From Sphingosinicella sp. BN140058 (GTDB lineage: Bacteria; Pseudomonadota; Alphaproteobacteria; Sphingomonadales; Sphingomonadaceae), in assembly GCF_004135585.1 (NCBI RefSeq), contig NZ_CP035501.1, positions 3,791,501 to 3,855,500 of the forward strand: a stretch of DNA of 64,000 nucleotides. The letters run 5' to 3'. How positions within the stretch are numbered: the stretch's first letter is position 1; each line of letters begins with the position of its first letter. The notes under the pieces were generated by a model. It worked only from the letters and a program-made list of their open reading frames with translations, searched no databases and was not told the origin of the DNA. The position numbers and the translations under genes were made by a program. Positions 1-8,438 of the stretch are shown here, in pieces.

Positions 1-714
1 GATTTCCCGGGCGAGAAGCCCCCGGACCCTCGTGAACATGGCGTTGTTCCGCAACGGCTTCACGGCGCCCTTCAGCGGCTTGAGGAGGCGGCGCATGCCC
101 AGCGGCAGGAAGCGTTCGGAAGCATCGTTGAAGCGGCGCGCGCCGGAGGACGGGGAATAGACTTCCGGGGCTCCGATGTGCCGGCAGACGGAACGCACCG
201 TGTCCTCCGGACTGTTCCGCACGTCCTCGTACAGCAACACCTTGATCTGGTGCCTCGGGAAATGGTCGAACCAGCGCCTCAGATGCTTCGCGTAGAGGCC
301 GTCTTCCAGAAAGCGGCGATGGTCGCGATTCGCGGGGGTGAGGTGAAGCTCCGGCCCGCCCCGGATCGTGCCTCTCCGGTACAGCATCTTGTAGTCCGAA
401 TAAGCGCGCTCCACGGGGTTGCGAAGCTGGACCACAAGCGGAACGCCGGGCAGCGCCCTGGCGAGGCGGGCCGGTGCCTGCGGGTGCGCCAGATAATCCG
501 CCGACTTCTCGCCGAGCAGCTGGCCGGGCGCCGCGCCCCTGAAGAAGTCCGCGTAGAAGGCGAACCCGCGTTGATAGTCGCGGCTGAAGAAATGGGGCTC
601 CGGGTCGGGCAGGTAGACGCCGGGATTGGCCTGCAGCTGGCCGTGCAGCCAGGTCGTTGCGCCTTTCACCGCACCAATGATCACGAAGTCGGGCAGAATG
701 AGAGTGTCGGTCAT
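1..714 (-). CDS. PAPS-dependent sulfotransferase (3' end cut by window edge)
   Basis: Predicted to transfer a sulfuryl group from PAPS to a carbohydrate acceptor. The 238 visible residues carry the phosphosulfate-binding loop GAVKGATTWL at residues 14-23, the motif GEKSADYL near 68-75 and the 3'-phosphate-binding stretch LRNPVERAYSDYK near 97-109. These are the hallmarks of heparan-sulfate-type and other bacterial sulfotransferases. The C-terminus lies outside the window; family members are usually 270-320 residues. Its ATG overlaps the stop of the aminotransferase gene in an ATGA arrangement, so the two are probably translationally coupled. Together with the PAPS-making genes at 12-15 kb it points to sulfation of the polysaccharide made here. 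The acceptor is unknown. Confidence 0.88.
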   Translation of the reverse strand, partial: MTDTLILPDFVIIGAVKGATTWLHGQLQANPGVYLPDPEPHFFSRDYQRGFAFYADFFRGAAPGQLLGEKSADYLAHPQAPARLARALPGVPLVVQLRNPVERAYSDYKMLYRRGTIRGGPELHLTPANRDHRRFLEDGLYAKHLRRWFDHFPRHQIKVLLYEDVRNSPEDTVRSVCRHIGAPEVYSPSSGARRFNDASERFLPLGMRRLLKPLKGAVKPLRNNAMFTRVRGLLAREI

Positions 715-1982
715 CCAACGAGCTCCACGCAGCGGGATTTGGCGGCAAGGCATTTGAGGATGGCGGCCGCCATGAAGATCATGTCGGCATCGCCGAGCGT
801 ATGGTCGACGGGAAGGCAGATGTTGCGGCCGGCGAGCGAGGCCGCACCGTCGAGCGGCACCGGATTGACGAACCCTTCCGCCCTGAACGCCTCTTCGCGC
901 GACATGTCGAAGCAGGTTCCGGCGCTTGCCGGAACACCGAGATCGATGAGGCTCCGCAGGAAGCTCGGATCGGAGGGAGTCCCGGCGATACCGGCATCGA
1001 CGAGGAAGTTGAATTTGTAGAAAGCATGCTCGAGCCCGTCCGGGACCTGCGGGACCTGCAAAGCGGCCTCGTTCAGCAGCGCCTCGGTCAGGATGGCGGC
1101 ATTTCGCCGACGCCTCGCCAGCCAGAGTGGCAGGCTGCGCAGCTGCACCCGGCCGATCGCAGCCTGCATCTCCGTCATCCGGAAATTGGAGCCGAAGCTG
1201 TCATGGACGTAGCGGAACGCGCCGGGAGGCGCCTTCGCCCGCACCTTGGCCAGGCTCTTGCCATGATCCTTATAGGCCCAGGCCCGGGCATGGACGGCCT
1301 CGTCGCGGAGCAGCAGCATCCCGCCTTCGCCGCCGGTCGACATGATCTTGTCGGTGCAGAAGGAGAATGCGGCCGCATCGCCGAAGCAGCCGACCTTCCG
1401 GCCATGATAGGTCGCGCCGTGCGCCTGCGCGCAATCCTCGACGAGGACGAGCCCGTGGGTGGTGGCGAGCGCCTGCAGCTCATCCATCGCGCACGGCCAG
1501 CCGCCGAGATGAACGCAGATGATGGCCCGCGTCCGAGCGTTGACCAGCTGCGCCGCCGAAGCCGGGTCGATCGTCTGGCTGACCGGGTCCACGTCCGCAA
1601 AGACCGGGGCCGCGCCCACTGCGACCACACAGGCCGCCGTGGCAAAGAAGCTTCGTGCCGGAACGATGACCTCGTCGCCCGGACCGACGCCGAGGGCACG
1701 AAGCGCAAGCTCGAGGGCCAGCGTTCCATTCGCCACCGCGATACCCAAAGGCGCGCCGCAAAAGGCCGCGAACTCCTGTTCGAACGCGCGGGTCTCCTCG
1801 CCATGAACGAGCGCATTGACCCGCCCGCTTTGCAGCACGTGCTGTACCGCCGCGATCTCGTCCGCATCGTGGCGGGGCCAGCCGGAGGCGATCTTGCCCA
1901 CGGAAGCTCCGCTCCGCCCGGCGTCCGGATCAAGTGCGAGGGTGGCGCCCGCCGCGTCGAGCGTGGCGTAGGGACTGATCAT
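711..1982 (-). CDS. DegT/DnrJ/EryC1/StrS-family sugar aminotransferase
   Basis: A 423-residue PLP-dependent aminotransferase of the family that converts 4-keto or 3-keto NDP-sugars into amino sugars in the cytoplasm. Visible are the substrate and PLP phosphate region ANGTLALELAL (84-94), the PLP-contacting VEDCAQAHGA (181-190) and the Schiff-base lysine K212 in SFCTDKIMSTGGEGG. It lies directly downstream of the NDP-sugar 4,6-dehydratase gene, whose stop overlaps its start (ATGA), and overlaps the sulfotransferase in the same way. That order fits a PglF then PglE type route from UDP-GlcNAc to a UDP-4-amino-4,6-dideoxy sugar. The substrate is inferred from context only. Confidence 0.9.
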   Translation of the reverse strand: MISPYATLDAAGATLALDPDAGRSGASVGKIASGWPRHDADEIAAVQHVLQSGRVNALVHGEETRAFEQEFAAFCGAPLGIAVANGTLALELALRALGVGPGDEVIVPARSFFATAACVVAVGAAPVFADVDPVSQTIDPASAAQLVNARTRAIICVHLGGWPCAMDELQALATTHGLVLVEDCAQAHGATYHGRKVGCFGDAAAFSFCTDKIMSTGGEGGMLLLRDEAVHARAWAYKDHGKSLAKVRAKAPPGAFRYVHDSFGSNFRMTEMQAAIGRVQLRSLPLWLARRRRNAAILTEALLNEAALQVPQVPDGLEHAFYKFNFLVDAGIAGTPSDPSFLRSLIDLGVPASAGTCFDMSREEAFRAEGFVNPVPLDGAASLAGRNICLPVDHTLGDADMIFMAAAILKCLAAKSRCVELVG

Positions 1983-4117
1983 GCTTTCCTCCCCGGATAT
2001 CTCTTGAGCGGAATTGCCGGCTGGGTGCCGGGACCGCCGGTCAGGTCCTGCTCGGACGGCGGGTACATTTTGGATTCCTGGATGATCCTGAGCAGGGCAG
2101 GATCCCAGGCGGCATGCTTGGGCGCTTCGATCAGTGCGAGCGTCAGCGCCCGGAGCGCCTCGACATCGCCCTCCTTGATATGCTGTTCGAGCTGCGAGAA
2201 GCCGAGAACGAGGCGGTCGAGCGGCAGCGGGCAGGGACGTGCCTCGAACACGCCCGGAATCTGACTCGGGACCCGCTCCTCGGACGCGTCGAACAATTCC
2301 TCGTAGAGTTTCTCGCCCGGGCGCAGACCCACCACCCGGATCGCGTCGTCATCGAGCGGTCGGCCGGCAAGCCGCAGCATCCGCTTGGCGACGTCCATGA
2401 TCTTGACCGGGGAACCCATGTCCAGAACGAAAATCGCTCCCCGGCTTCCCTGGAGCTCCATCGTCCGGGTGCTGCTCTGCAGAACCAGCTGAACCGCTTC
2501 CTCGACGGTCATGAAGAAGCGCTCCATGTCGGGATGGGTCACGGTCAGCGGCTTGCCCTGGGCGATCTGCTTCTTGAACAGGGGGATCAGCGATCCGCTG
2601 GAGCCGAGCACGTTGCCGAAGCGGACCGTCATGAAGCGGGGGCTGTCCAGGTCGGCGGAGCCGATCAGGTCGAGCGCCTGGCAGTAAAGTTCTCCCAGCC
2701 GCTTGGTCGCACCCATCATGCCGACCGGATTGACGGCCTTGTCGGTGGAGACCTGGACCATTGCCCGGGCCCCGAACTCGCAGACGGCATTCGCCACGTT
2801 TCGGGTTCCAAGGACATTGGTGTGGACGCCGTCGCACGGGCTCGCCTCGACGATCGGGACATGCTTCAAGGCCGCGGCATGGAAGACGAGCTGCGGCCGG
2901 TGCCGGTCGAACACCTTCCGCAGCGCCGGCATCTGGCGAATGGAGCAGAGCTCGGAATGGAAGGTGACCTCGGGAAATTTTTCCCGGACTTCCATGTCGA
3001 TGGCGTAGAGATTGTATTCGCAGTGATCGAGAAGCACGATCTCGGCCGGGCGAAACCCGGCAATCTGGCGTACCAGCTCGCCGCCGATCGTTCCGCCTGC
3101 GCCAGTGACGAGGATGCGCTGGCCCGCAAGGGTCCGCTCGACCGGCCCCTTGTCGAGTTCGACCATTGCCCGTCCCAGCAGTTCGGCGAGAGGCAGTTGC
3201 TCGAGCTGGAGGTGGGATCCTGCGTCCCCACCCGGTCCGCCCCAAAGGTTGCGGATGCGGCCGATGGTGAGTTCGAGATCGTTCGCGGCAGGAAGCAGGC
3301 GGGCGAGCGCCGCTTGCGAGCGTTCGCTGTCTTCGTGGACGATGATCGCTTCCGGCCGACTGCCTCTGGCGGCGAGATCGCCGACCACCGGCCGCAGCCG
3401 ATCGGTTGCACCGAGAACCTTGACGCCCCCGATCCTCAGTCGACCGACGTTGGGAGTCTCCGTCAGGATCCCGACCACTTCGAACGTGCAGGTCGCGTCC
3501 GCGCGGGCCAGTTCGATGATCGCCCGGGCCCAGTCCAGCTCGCCGACGAGCAACACGCGGCGGCGCTGCAGCGCGACAGCCTGGCGCGTCGCCCTGGCTC
3601 GCCACCGTTCGCGGATCGTCCGCCGGCAGATCCGCATCGCACCCATCACGCCGGTGAGAAGAATGACGTGCACCAGGATCGAGGGCAGCAGGAGGCTGGT
3701 ATCGTTGAACGTCGAGGGGGAAAGATAGAGGCGGATCGCCCAGGGAAGGGCGAGGCCGCTGACGACGACGGCGCCGAGAAAGATGCAATCCTCGGAGCTC
3801 AGATAGCGCCAGCTTCGCTGGTATAGGCCGAACAGGAAGAAGGCGGTCACGGCGAGCACGGCGAACAAGGCGAGCGCTCCGGGTGAGGCCGGCACCGCGC
3901 GGGGCGCGTCGCCGTCGACCCGCGCGACTGCGAGCAGCAAGGTGAGCGTGACGGCCGCCGCATCGAGACCGGCGACCGCGAACAGGCGCAGCAGCCCGGC
4001 GCCGGAGCGGGGGAGCAGGCCGCCCGCCCTGGTCGGCCCGGCGGCTCGAGGCGCTCTCTCGCTGGCAGGGCGGGGCGCCGGCGTCGTTGCCGGGCCGAAG
4101 CCAGATTCTTTCGCCAT
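1979..4117 (-). CDS. Membrane-anchored NDP-sugar 4,6-dehydratase (FlaA1/WbpM/PglF/CapD type)
   Basis: A 712-residue protein with hydrophobic segments in roughly the first 150 residues, a CoA-binding-like middle region and a C-terminal short-chain dehydrogenase fold. The NAD motif VTGAGGTIG lies near 337. The catalytic segment reads NPVGMMGATK near 467, with Met in place of the usual SDR tyrosine, as expected for the WbpM/PglF class of UDP-GlcNAc dehydratases. I place the start at 4117 because an AAGGAGGAG Shine-Dalgarno lies 8 bases upstream; an earlier in-frame start at 4165 has no such signal. It probably makes the 4-keto-6-deoxy intermediate used by the aminotransferase downstream. The 419-base gap to the divergent glycosyltransferase gene holds the promoters. 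Confidence 0.92.
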   Translation of the reverse strand: MAKESGFGPATTPAPRPASERAPRAAGPTRAGGLLPRSGAGLLRLFAVAGLDAAAVTLTLLLAVARVDGDAPRAVPASPGALALFAVLAVTAFFLFGLYQRSWRYLSSEDCIFLGAVVVSGLALPWAIRLYLSPSTFNDTSLLLPSILVHVILLTGVMGAMRICRRTIRERWRARATRQAVALQRRRVLLVGELDWARAIIELARADATCTFEVVGILTETPNVGRLRIGGVKVLGATDRLRPVVGDLAARGSRPEAIIVHEDSERSQAALARLLPAANDLELTIGRIRNLWGGPGGDAGSHLQLEQLPLAELLGRAMVELDKGPVERTLAGQRILVTGAGGTIGGELVRQIAGFRPAEIVLLDHCEYNLYAIDMEVREKFPEVTFHSELCSIRQMPALRKVFDRHRPQLVFHAAALKHVPIVEASPCDGVHTNVLGTRNVANAVCEFGARAMVQVSTDKAVNPVGMMGATKRLGELYCQALDLIGSADLDSPRFMTVRFGNVLGSSGSLIPLFKKQIAQGKPLTVTHPDMERFFMTVEEAVQLVLQSSTRTMELQGSRGAIFVLDMGSPVKIMDVAKRMLRLAGRPLDDDAIRVVGLRPGEKLYEELFDASEERVPSQIPGVFEARPCPLPLDRLVLGFSQLEQHIKEGDVEALRALTLALIEAPKHAAWDPALLRIIQESKMYPPSEQDLTGGPGTQPAIPLKRYPGRKA

Positions 4118-4536
4118 GGAGACAGCTCCTCCTTCATCACGTCGAAGAGCAGACGGATCGATCACGGGCGATGCGCCCGTCGTGCCGACTCTTTCGCGGC
4201 GCAGAATGCCAAAGCGTGCCGTGGATTAAGTCCACCATTCAGCCACTAGCCGTTATCGTGCGGATCGGCCGCTCCGCCTACCGGATGGCGATTGCGCTAC
4301 CTCTTTCGGGGTATCGGCGGGCGCGACCGGGCAGAAGACGCACCCGTCAGGCGCGTCGGGGACAGCCCGATCGCGCCGCGCGAACGGCATCGGCGTCAGG
4401 CCCTAACTCTTTCGCATGATGCTCGGAATGGCAGGCCCGTCGCAGCCCACGCACCCGTAGAAAAGGGAAACCGGCGCTGCCGGCGGCCGCGGCATCGCCG
4501 ATGGCGCCAGGCCGGGGGGCGGATGAAGGGCTGATC
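4118..4536. other. Divergent promoter region
   Basis: This gap separates the minus-strand dehydratase operon from the plus-strand glycosyltransferase operon and must carry promoters for both. No convincing gene is visible. It contains the 15-base palindrome described separately at 4221-4235. No clear sigma-70 promoter could be picked by eye. Confidence 0.6.
4221..4235. promoter_or_regulatory. Palindrome in divergent promoter region
   Basis: The sequence GTGGATTAAGTCCAC has perfect 5-base arms (GTGGA and TCCAC) around a 5-base centre. It lies about 100 bases upstream of the dehydratase start, between the two divergent operons, a position that would suit an operator. The regulator is unknown. 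Chance occurrence cannot be excluded. Confidence 0.3.
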
Positions 4537-5712
4537 ATGAAGATAGTGGTTCTGGCAAGCCTGGCGATGTCGCTGGTCCGGTTTCGTGGAAAACTCCTCG
4601 AAGAGCTGGTGAAGGCCGGCCATGAGGTTGTCGCCTGCGCCCCGGACGTCGATGCCGAGGTGATCCGGGCGTTGGAGCAGATGGGCGCGCGCTACCGCCA
4701 AACGCCGATGGCACGCGCCGGCCTCAACCCCTTGCGCGACCTCGCAACCCTGGCGCGTTATGCCTGGCTTTGCGTCGACGAGAAGCCTGACGCGATCATC
4801 GCCTATACCCAGAAACCGATCATCTATGGGGGCCTCGTCGCTCGACTGCGCGCCGTGCGCTTCCATGTCGTGATGAGCGGCCTCGGCTACGTCTATAGCG
4901 AGGCAGCCGACCGCCGTGTCTGGCTTCGCAAGCTCGTGTCGCGCCTATATCGCGCCGGAGTCGCGCGTGCGGAGACGATTTTCGTGTTCAACGACGACGA
5001 TCGTCGGATGATGCTGGAGCATGGCATCATCGACCCGCAGCATCGGGTCCTGCAGGTGCCCGGCTCGGGCGTGGACACAGGCCATTATACGATGGCGAGG
5101 CTGCCCGAGGGACCGCCTTGCTTCCTGATGATGGCGCGCCTGATGCGCGACAAGGGCGTCGGCGACTATATCGAAGCGGCACGCAGGCTGCGCCCGTCAC
5201 TGCCGGACGCGCGTTTCATGCTGCTCGGACGTCCCGAAACCGAGAATCCGACCGGCTATTCGCACGAGGATGTGCAGGCCTGGGCGCGGGAGGGTCTGAT
5301 CGAGCATATCCCGGAAACGCGGGATGTCCGTCCCTATCTCGCACAATGCCACGCGTTCGTACTGCCGTCTTTCTACCGGGAAGGTCTGCCGCGCACGATC
5401 CTCGAAGCCATGTCGAGCGGCCGCCCGGTGATCACATGCGACCTGCCCGGCTGTCGCGATGCCATCACCGACGGGGTGACCGGCTTCCTGGTGCCGGCAC
5501 GATCGCCGGAGACGCTTGCGGCGGCGATGCTGCGCATCGTTGAAGACCGCAAGCGTCTCGAGCAGATGGCGGCGGCGGCACGGGAAGCGGCGACCGCCCG
5601 CTATGACGTGCGCAAGGTCAATGCATTGCTCATTCGCGCGATGGGGCTGCATACGGTTGGGCGGGGGCGATCGCACCTGCGCGATCAGGTTCCGGCGGAA
5701 GTCGAGGCCTGA
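4537..5712 (+). CDS. Glycosyltransferase family 4 (PglA-like)
   Basis: A 391-residue GT-B enzyme, predicted to be a retaining glycosyltransferase that extends a lipid-linked sugar on the cytoplasmic face. The N-terminus MKIVVLASLAMSLVRFRGKL matches the acceptor domain of GT4 enzymes. The donor-binding motif EGLPRTILEAMSSGRPVIT lies near residue 285. The start at 4537 is chosen for its AAGGG ribosome site 6 bases upstream; a start at 4501 lacks one and adds a non-conserved extension. It is the first gene of a tight operon, with only 3 bases to the sugar transferase gene. GT4 and phosphoglycosyl transferase pairs of this kind (PglA/PglC) build diNAcBac-type lipid-linked glycans. Confidence 0.9.
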   Translation: MKIVVLASLAMSLVRFRGKLLEELVKAGHEVVACAPDVDAEVIRALEQMGARYRQTPMARAGLNPLRDLATLARYAWLCVDEKPDAIIAYTQKPIIYGGLVARLRAVRFHVVMSGLGYVYSEAADRRVWLRKLVSRLYRAGVARAETIFVFNDDDRRMMLEHGIIDPQHRVLQVPGSGVDTGHYTMARLPEGPPCFLMMARLMRDKGVGDYIEAARRLRPSLPDARFMLLGRPETENPTGYSHEDVQAWAREGLIEHIPETRDVRPYLAQCHAFVLPSFYREGLPRTILEAMSSGRPVITCDLPGCRDAITDGVTGFLVPARSPETLAAAMLRIVEDRKRLEQMAAAAREAATARYDVRKVNALLIRAMGLHTVGRGRSHLRDQVPAEVEA

Positions 5713-5715
5713 TCG

Positions 5716-6312
5716 ATGTCGCGCCTTGCCGAAATGCTCCTCGCTCTCCTCGTCGGCCTGGTGGCCGCGCCCTTGGCTGCGCTGGTTGCGTTTGCCGTCC
5801 GGCTCAGCGTGGGCCGGCCGATTTTCTTCACCCAGACGCGCGCCGGGCTCGGCGGCGCCGCGTTCGAGATCCTCAAGTTCAGGACGATGCTGGACCTGCG
5901 CGACGGCTCCGGTACGCTCCTGCCGGATTCGCGGCGCGTGACACGCATTGGACACCTGCTCCGGCGAACGAGGCTCGACGAGCTTCCCGAACTGATCAAC
6001 ATCCTGCGTGGGGAGATGTCGTTTGTCGGTCCAAGGCCGCTGCTTCCGGAGACGATCGCGGCATTCGGCGCCGGCGGGATCGCGCGCGGTCGCGTCCGGC
6101 CCGGATTGACCGGCTGGGCGCAGGTCAACGGCAACACCCTGCTCACGTCCGAGGAAAAGCTGGAGCTGGATCTCTGGTACGTCGCCAACCGGTCGTTCGT
6201 GCGCGATCTCGCGATCCTGGTGCGGACGATCGGCGTGATGATCCTTGGCGAGCGGCGCAACGACACCAATCTGGAGAAAGCCATTGCGGGCGGTCATCAT
6301 CGGGGCTGTTGA
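5716..6312 (+). CDS. Small monotopic phosphoglycosyl transferase (PglC-type sugar transferase)
   Basis: A 198-residue bacterial sugar transferase that should move a sugar-1-phosphate from a UDP-sugar to undecaprenyl phosphate, the first membrane-committed step of glycan assembly. It has one N-terminal hydrophobic segment (about residues 6-28), the KFRTM motif, the catalytic Asp-Glu dyad in RRTRLDELPELINILRG, SFVGPRP, and RPGLTGWAQVNG near the C-terminus. Its length matches the minimal PglC class rather than the long WbaP/WcaJ class. The next gene starts inside its 3' end. The likely substrate is the UDP-amino sugar made by the divergent dehydratase/aminotransferase operon. Confidence 0.92.
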   Translation: MSRLAEMLLALLVGLVAAPLAALVAFAVRLSVGRPIFFTQTRAGLGGAAFEILKFRTMLDLRDGSGTLLPDSRRVTRIGHLLRRTRLDELPELINILRGEMSFVGPRPLLPETIAAFGAGGIARGRVRPGLTGWAQVNGNTLLTSEEKLELDLWYVANRSFVRDLAILVRTIGVMILGERRNDTNLEKAIAGGHHRGC

Positions 6313-7198
6313 GAGCAGCTTCATCGCCGCGGAGGCGATCGCGTCGGCTCCGGACTGGGTTCTGGCGGCGATCTTCACGCTCGACCCGCTCCTCGCCGGG
6401 CGGCATTCGGACTTTTACGACCTCGCGCCCATCGCCGTGGAGGCGGGTGCCGAGCTCGTCGCCGTCCGCGGCATCAACGACCCGGAGGCGCTGGCGCGCC
6501 TGTCCCGGTTTCAACCCGACTACATCTTCGTGATCGGCTGGTCGCAGATCTGCAAGCCCGAGCTGATGGCGATCTGCCCTGGCCGCGTGATCGGCTACCA
6601 CCCCGCGGCACTGCCCCGCATGCGCGGCCGTGCGGCGATCCCCTGGACGATCCTGGCCGGGGAGCCGATCACGGCCGGAACCCTGTTCTGGATGGACGAG
6701 GGCGTCGACAGCGGTGCGATCCTCGACCAGGAATTCTTCCACGTTTCTTGTGCCGAAACGGCCGCATCGCTTTACCGGAAGCATATGAAGGCCCTGGCGG
6801 CGATGATGCGGCGGACCCTGGCGGACCTCGGCGCAGGCACGGCGCGCCGCGACGTCCAGGATGAACATTATGCCACCTGGACGACCCGGAGGACCGCGGC
6901 CGACGGGGAGATTGATTGGCGCAGGCCGGCCGACGAGATCGAGCGCCTAGTCCGGGCCGTCGGTCGGCCATATCCCGGTGCCTTCACGACATCCGGAGCC
7001 GGACGGCTGACTTTATGGGCCGCTGAACGATCAGGACTTGGCGAACGCTGCCGTGCCGTACCGGGCCAGGTCGTGGCAATCGATGCCGCGGGATTCACGA
7101 TCTTCTGCGGCGACCAGGGCGCCTTGACGGTCACCTCCTGGGAGCATGAGACCGGCAAGGCGCCCCGGCTCCATGCCGTGCTGGGGCGGCCGGCATGA
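6284..7198 (+). CDS. Formyltransferase-fold protein, probable sugar N-formyltransferase
   Basis: About 304 residues, related to methionyl-tRNA formyltransferase and to NDP-sugar N-formyltransferases that use N10-formyl-tetrahydrofolate. The core shows YHPAALPRMRGRAAIPW near 104-120 and EGVDSGAILDQ near 139-149, giving the catalytic His and Asp. The Asn expected two residues before His is Gly (IGYH), which is unusual. The start is inferred as TTG at 6284, giving MRAVIIGAVESS, with GGAGAAAG just upstream; it overlaps the sugar transferase gene by 29 bases. Its place among amino-sugar genes argues for formylation of a sugar amine rather than of tRNA. A downstream deacetylase gene overlaps its stop. 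Confidence 0.8.
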   Translation: MRAVIIGAVESSFIAAEAIASAPDWVLAAIFTLDPLLAGRHSDFYDLAPIAVEAGAELVAVRGINDPEALARLSRFQPDYIFVIGWSQICKPELMAICPGRVIGYHPAALPRMRGRAAIPWTILAGEPITAGTLFWMDEGVDSGAILDQEFFHVSCAETAASLYRKHMKALAAMMRRTLADLGAGTARRDVQDEHYATWTTRRTAADGEIDWRRPADEIERLVRAVGRPYPGAFTTSGAGRLTLWAAERSGLGERCRAVPGQVVAIDAAGFTIFCGDQGALTVTSWEHETGKAPRLHAVLGRPA

Positions 7199-7878
7199 AC
7201 GCGCTCGATGGCTGGCGGCGGATCGCGATCGTCGCACCGCATCCGGACGACGAGGTCCTCGGATGTGGCGGGACGATGGCGCGGCTCGCAAAGGCGGGTG
7301 CGGAGGTCCATGTCGTCATCGTCACCAAAGGCTATAGCCCACGTTTTCCGGAGGAGATGGTCTCGACCGTGCGCGACGAGGCCCGGCGCGCCCACGAGGC
7401 CCTCGGAGTCGCGCGCACGCATCATCTCGATCTGCCTGCGGCCGAGCTCGACCAGGTCCCGATCAGCGATCTCAACGGGCAACTTGGCGAGACCCTCGGC
7501 GAGATCGGTCCGGACACCCTGCTCGTGCCGTTCATCGGCGACATTCATGTCGACCACCAGCTCGTGTTCAACGCGGCGCTCGTCTGGGCACGTCCACGCG
7601 GGCCCTCGGCGCCCGCCCGCGTCCTCGCTTATGAAACGCTCTCGGAGACCAACTGGTGGGCGCCGGGAATCACGCCACCGTTCACGCCGAATTGCTTCGT
7701 CGACATCACCGCCGAACTGGAGGCGAAGCTCGCGGCCTTCTCGCAGTTCCGCTCTCAGCTCAAGGCCTATCCGGACGAGCGTTCCCTAGAGGCGATCCGT
7801 GCGCTGGCGATGATGCGCGGCGCGGCCGTATATCGTGCGGCCGCCGAGGCCTATGTGCTCATCCGCGGAATATGCTGA
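7195..7878 (+). CDS. PIG-L/LmbE-family N-acetyl sugar deacetylase
   Basis: A 227-residue zinc-dependent deacetylase of the PIG-L family, which removes N-acetyl groups from GlcNAc-type sugars. The metal and catalytic motif HPDDE is at residues 16-20 in APHPDDEVLGCGGT, and the second metal motif HVDH lies near 117-120. There is no signal peptide, so it acts in the cytoplasm. The gene overlaps the formyltransferase gene by four bases (ATGA). Deacetylase plus formyltransferase in one operon suggests that an N-acetyl group is swapped for N-formyl on a sugar. Another reading is that each enzyme acts on a different position or residue. Confidence 0.88.
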   Translation: MNALDGWRRIAIVAPHPDDEVLGCGGTMARLAKAGAEVHVVIVTKGYSPRFPEEMVSTVRDEARRAHEALGVARTHHLDLPAAELDQVPISDLNGQLGETLGEIGPDTLLVPFIGDIHVDHQLVFNAALVWARPRGPSAPARVLAYETLSETNWWAPGITPPFTPNCFVDITAELEAKLAAFSQFRSQLKAYPDERSLEAIRALAMMRGAAVYRAAAEAYVLIRGIC

Positions 7879-8438
7879 AGAAAGGTGCCGTTGGCGGCTG
7901 CCGATCGCCGGCGGTACTTCCAGGGAAGCGGTCTCGAGCAGGACGCTTTATTTGGATCGACTGTTAATAACTTTTATTGGCCATGTTGAGCTTGTAAACC
8001 GGAGTGGTCCACATGCGCTCGATTGAGTCGCGCGCGCGCATTTTTCTTCGCGCCGCGACGCGAGTCGCGCCCGTCGGGGCGCTGCCGCCGGGTAACATGC
8101 CGTTATAACAGCCAGCAAACGTTCCGGCTGTGACTACGCCTTTTGGGTGAGGAGTCGGCCCTGCATGACATGTCTCCTCCGCAACAATAGCCGAAAAGCT
8201 CCGAAAAGCAGGCGTAAGCCTTTTTTAACGACTGCCCTTTCGAGGTAGGCACTTCCGTGATTGGACACGTGGCCTGCCCTCTGGTACTATTGCTGCACAA
8301 GATCGATGTCGATTCCAGCGGCACGACGGTCTTGCGAGTTCGCTTCGCTTATCCAAACAATCAGCCCTTCACGCCTCGAGCGCGGCATAGAACTGCGCGG
8401 TGAATCGTGAAGTGGTCAGTCGGTAAGAGGGGGTAAAG
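7879..8438. other. 560-base intergenic region before the LuxR regulator
   Basis: No convincing gene. It holds a small stem-loop followed by six T at 8210-8226, annotated separately. The rest is presumably the promoter of the regulator and flippase genes. The stretch is less GC-rich than the flanking genes in places, for example around 7950-7990. Confidence 0.55.
8210..8226 (+). terminator. Possible weak intrinsic terminator
   Basis: AGGC-GTAA-GCCT forms a 4-base-pair stem closed by a GNRA-type loop and runs into TTTTTT. The stem is short, and it lies 330 bases after the deacetylase stop, so its role is uncertain. Confidence 0.3.

Noticed and set aside
801..2264. Long open frames opposite real genes (also 2114-3826, 8559-10589, 12924-14495, 26114-27382, 27425-28819, 35203-37383, 41124-43085, 50049-51812 and 59124-61316)
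   Set aside because: They lie antisense to clear genes, have Arg/Gly-rich or scrambled composition and no domain motifs. They are the usual by-product of high GC content.
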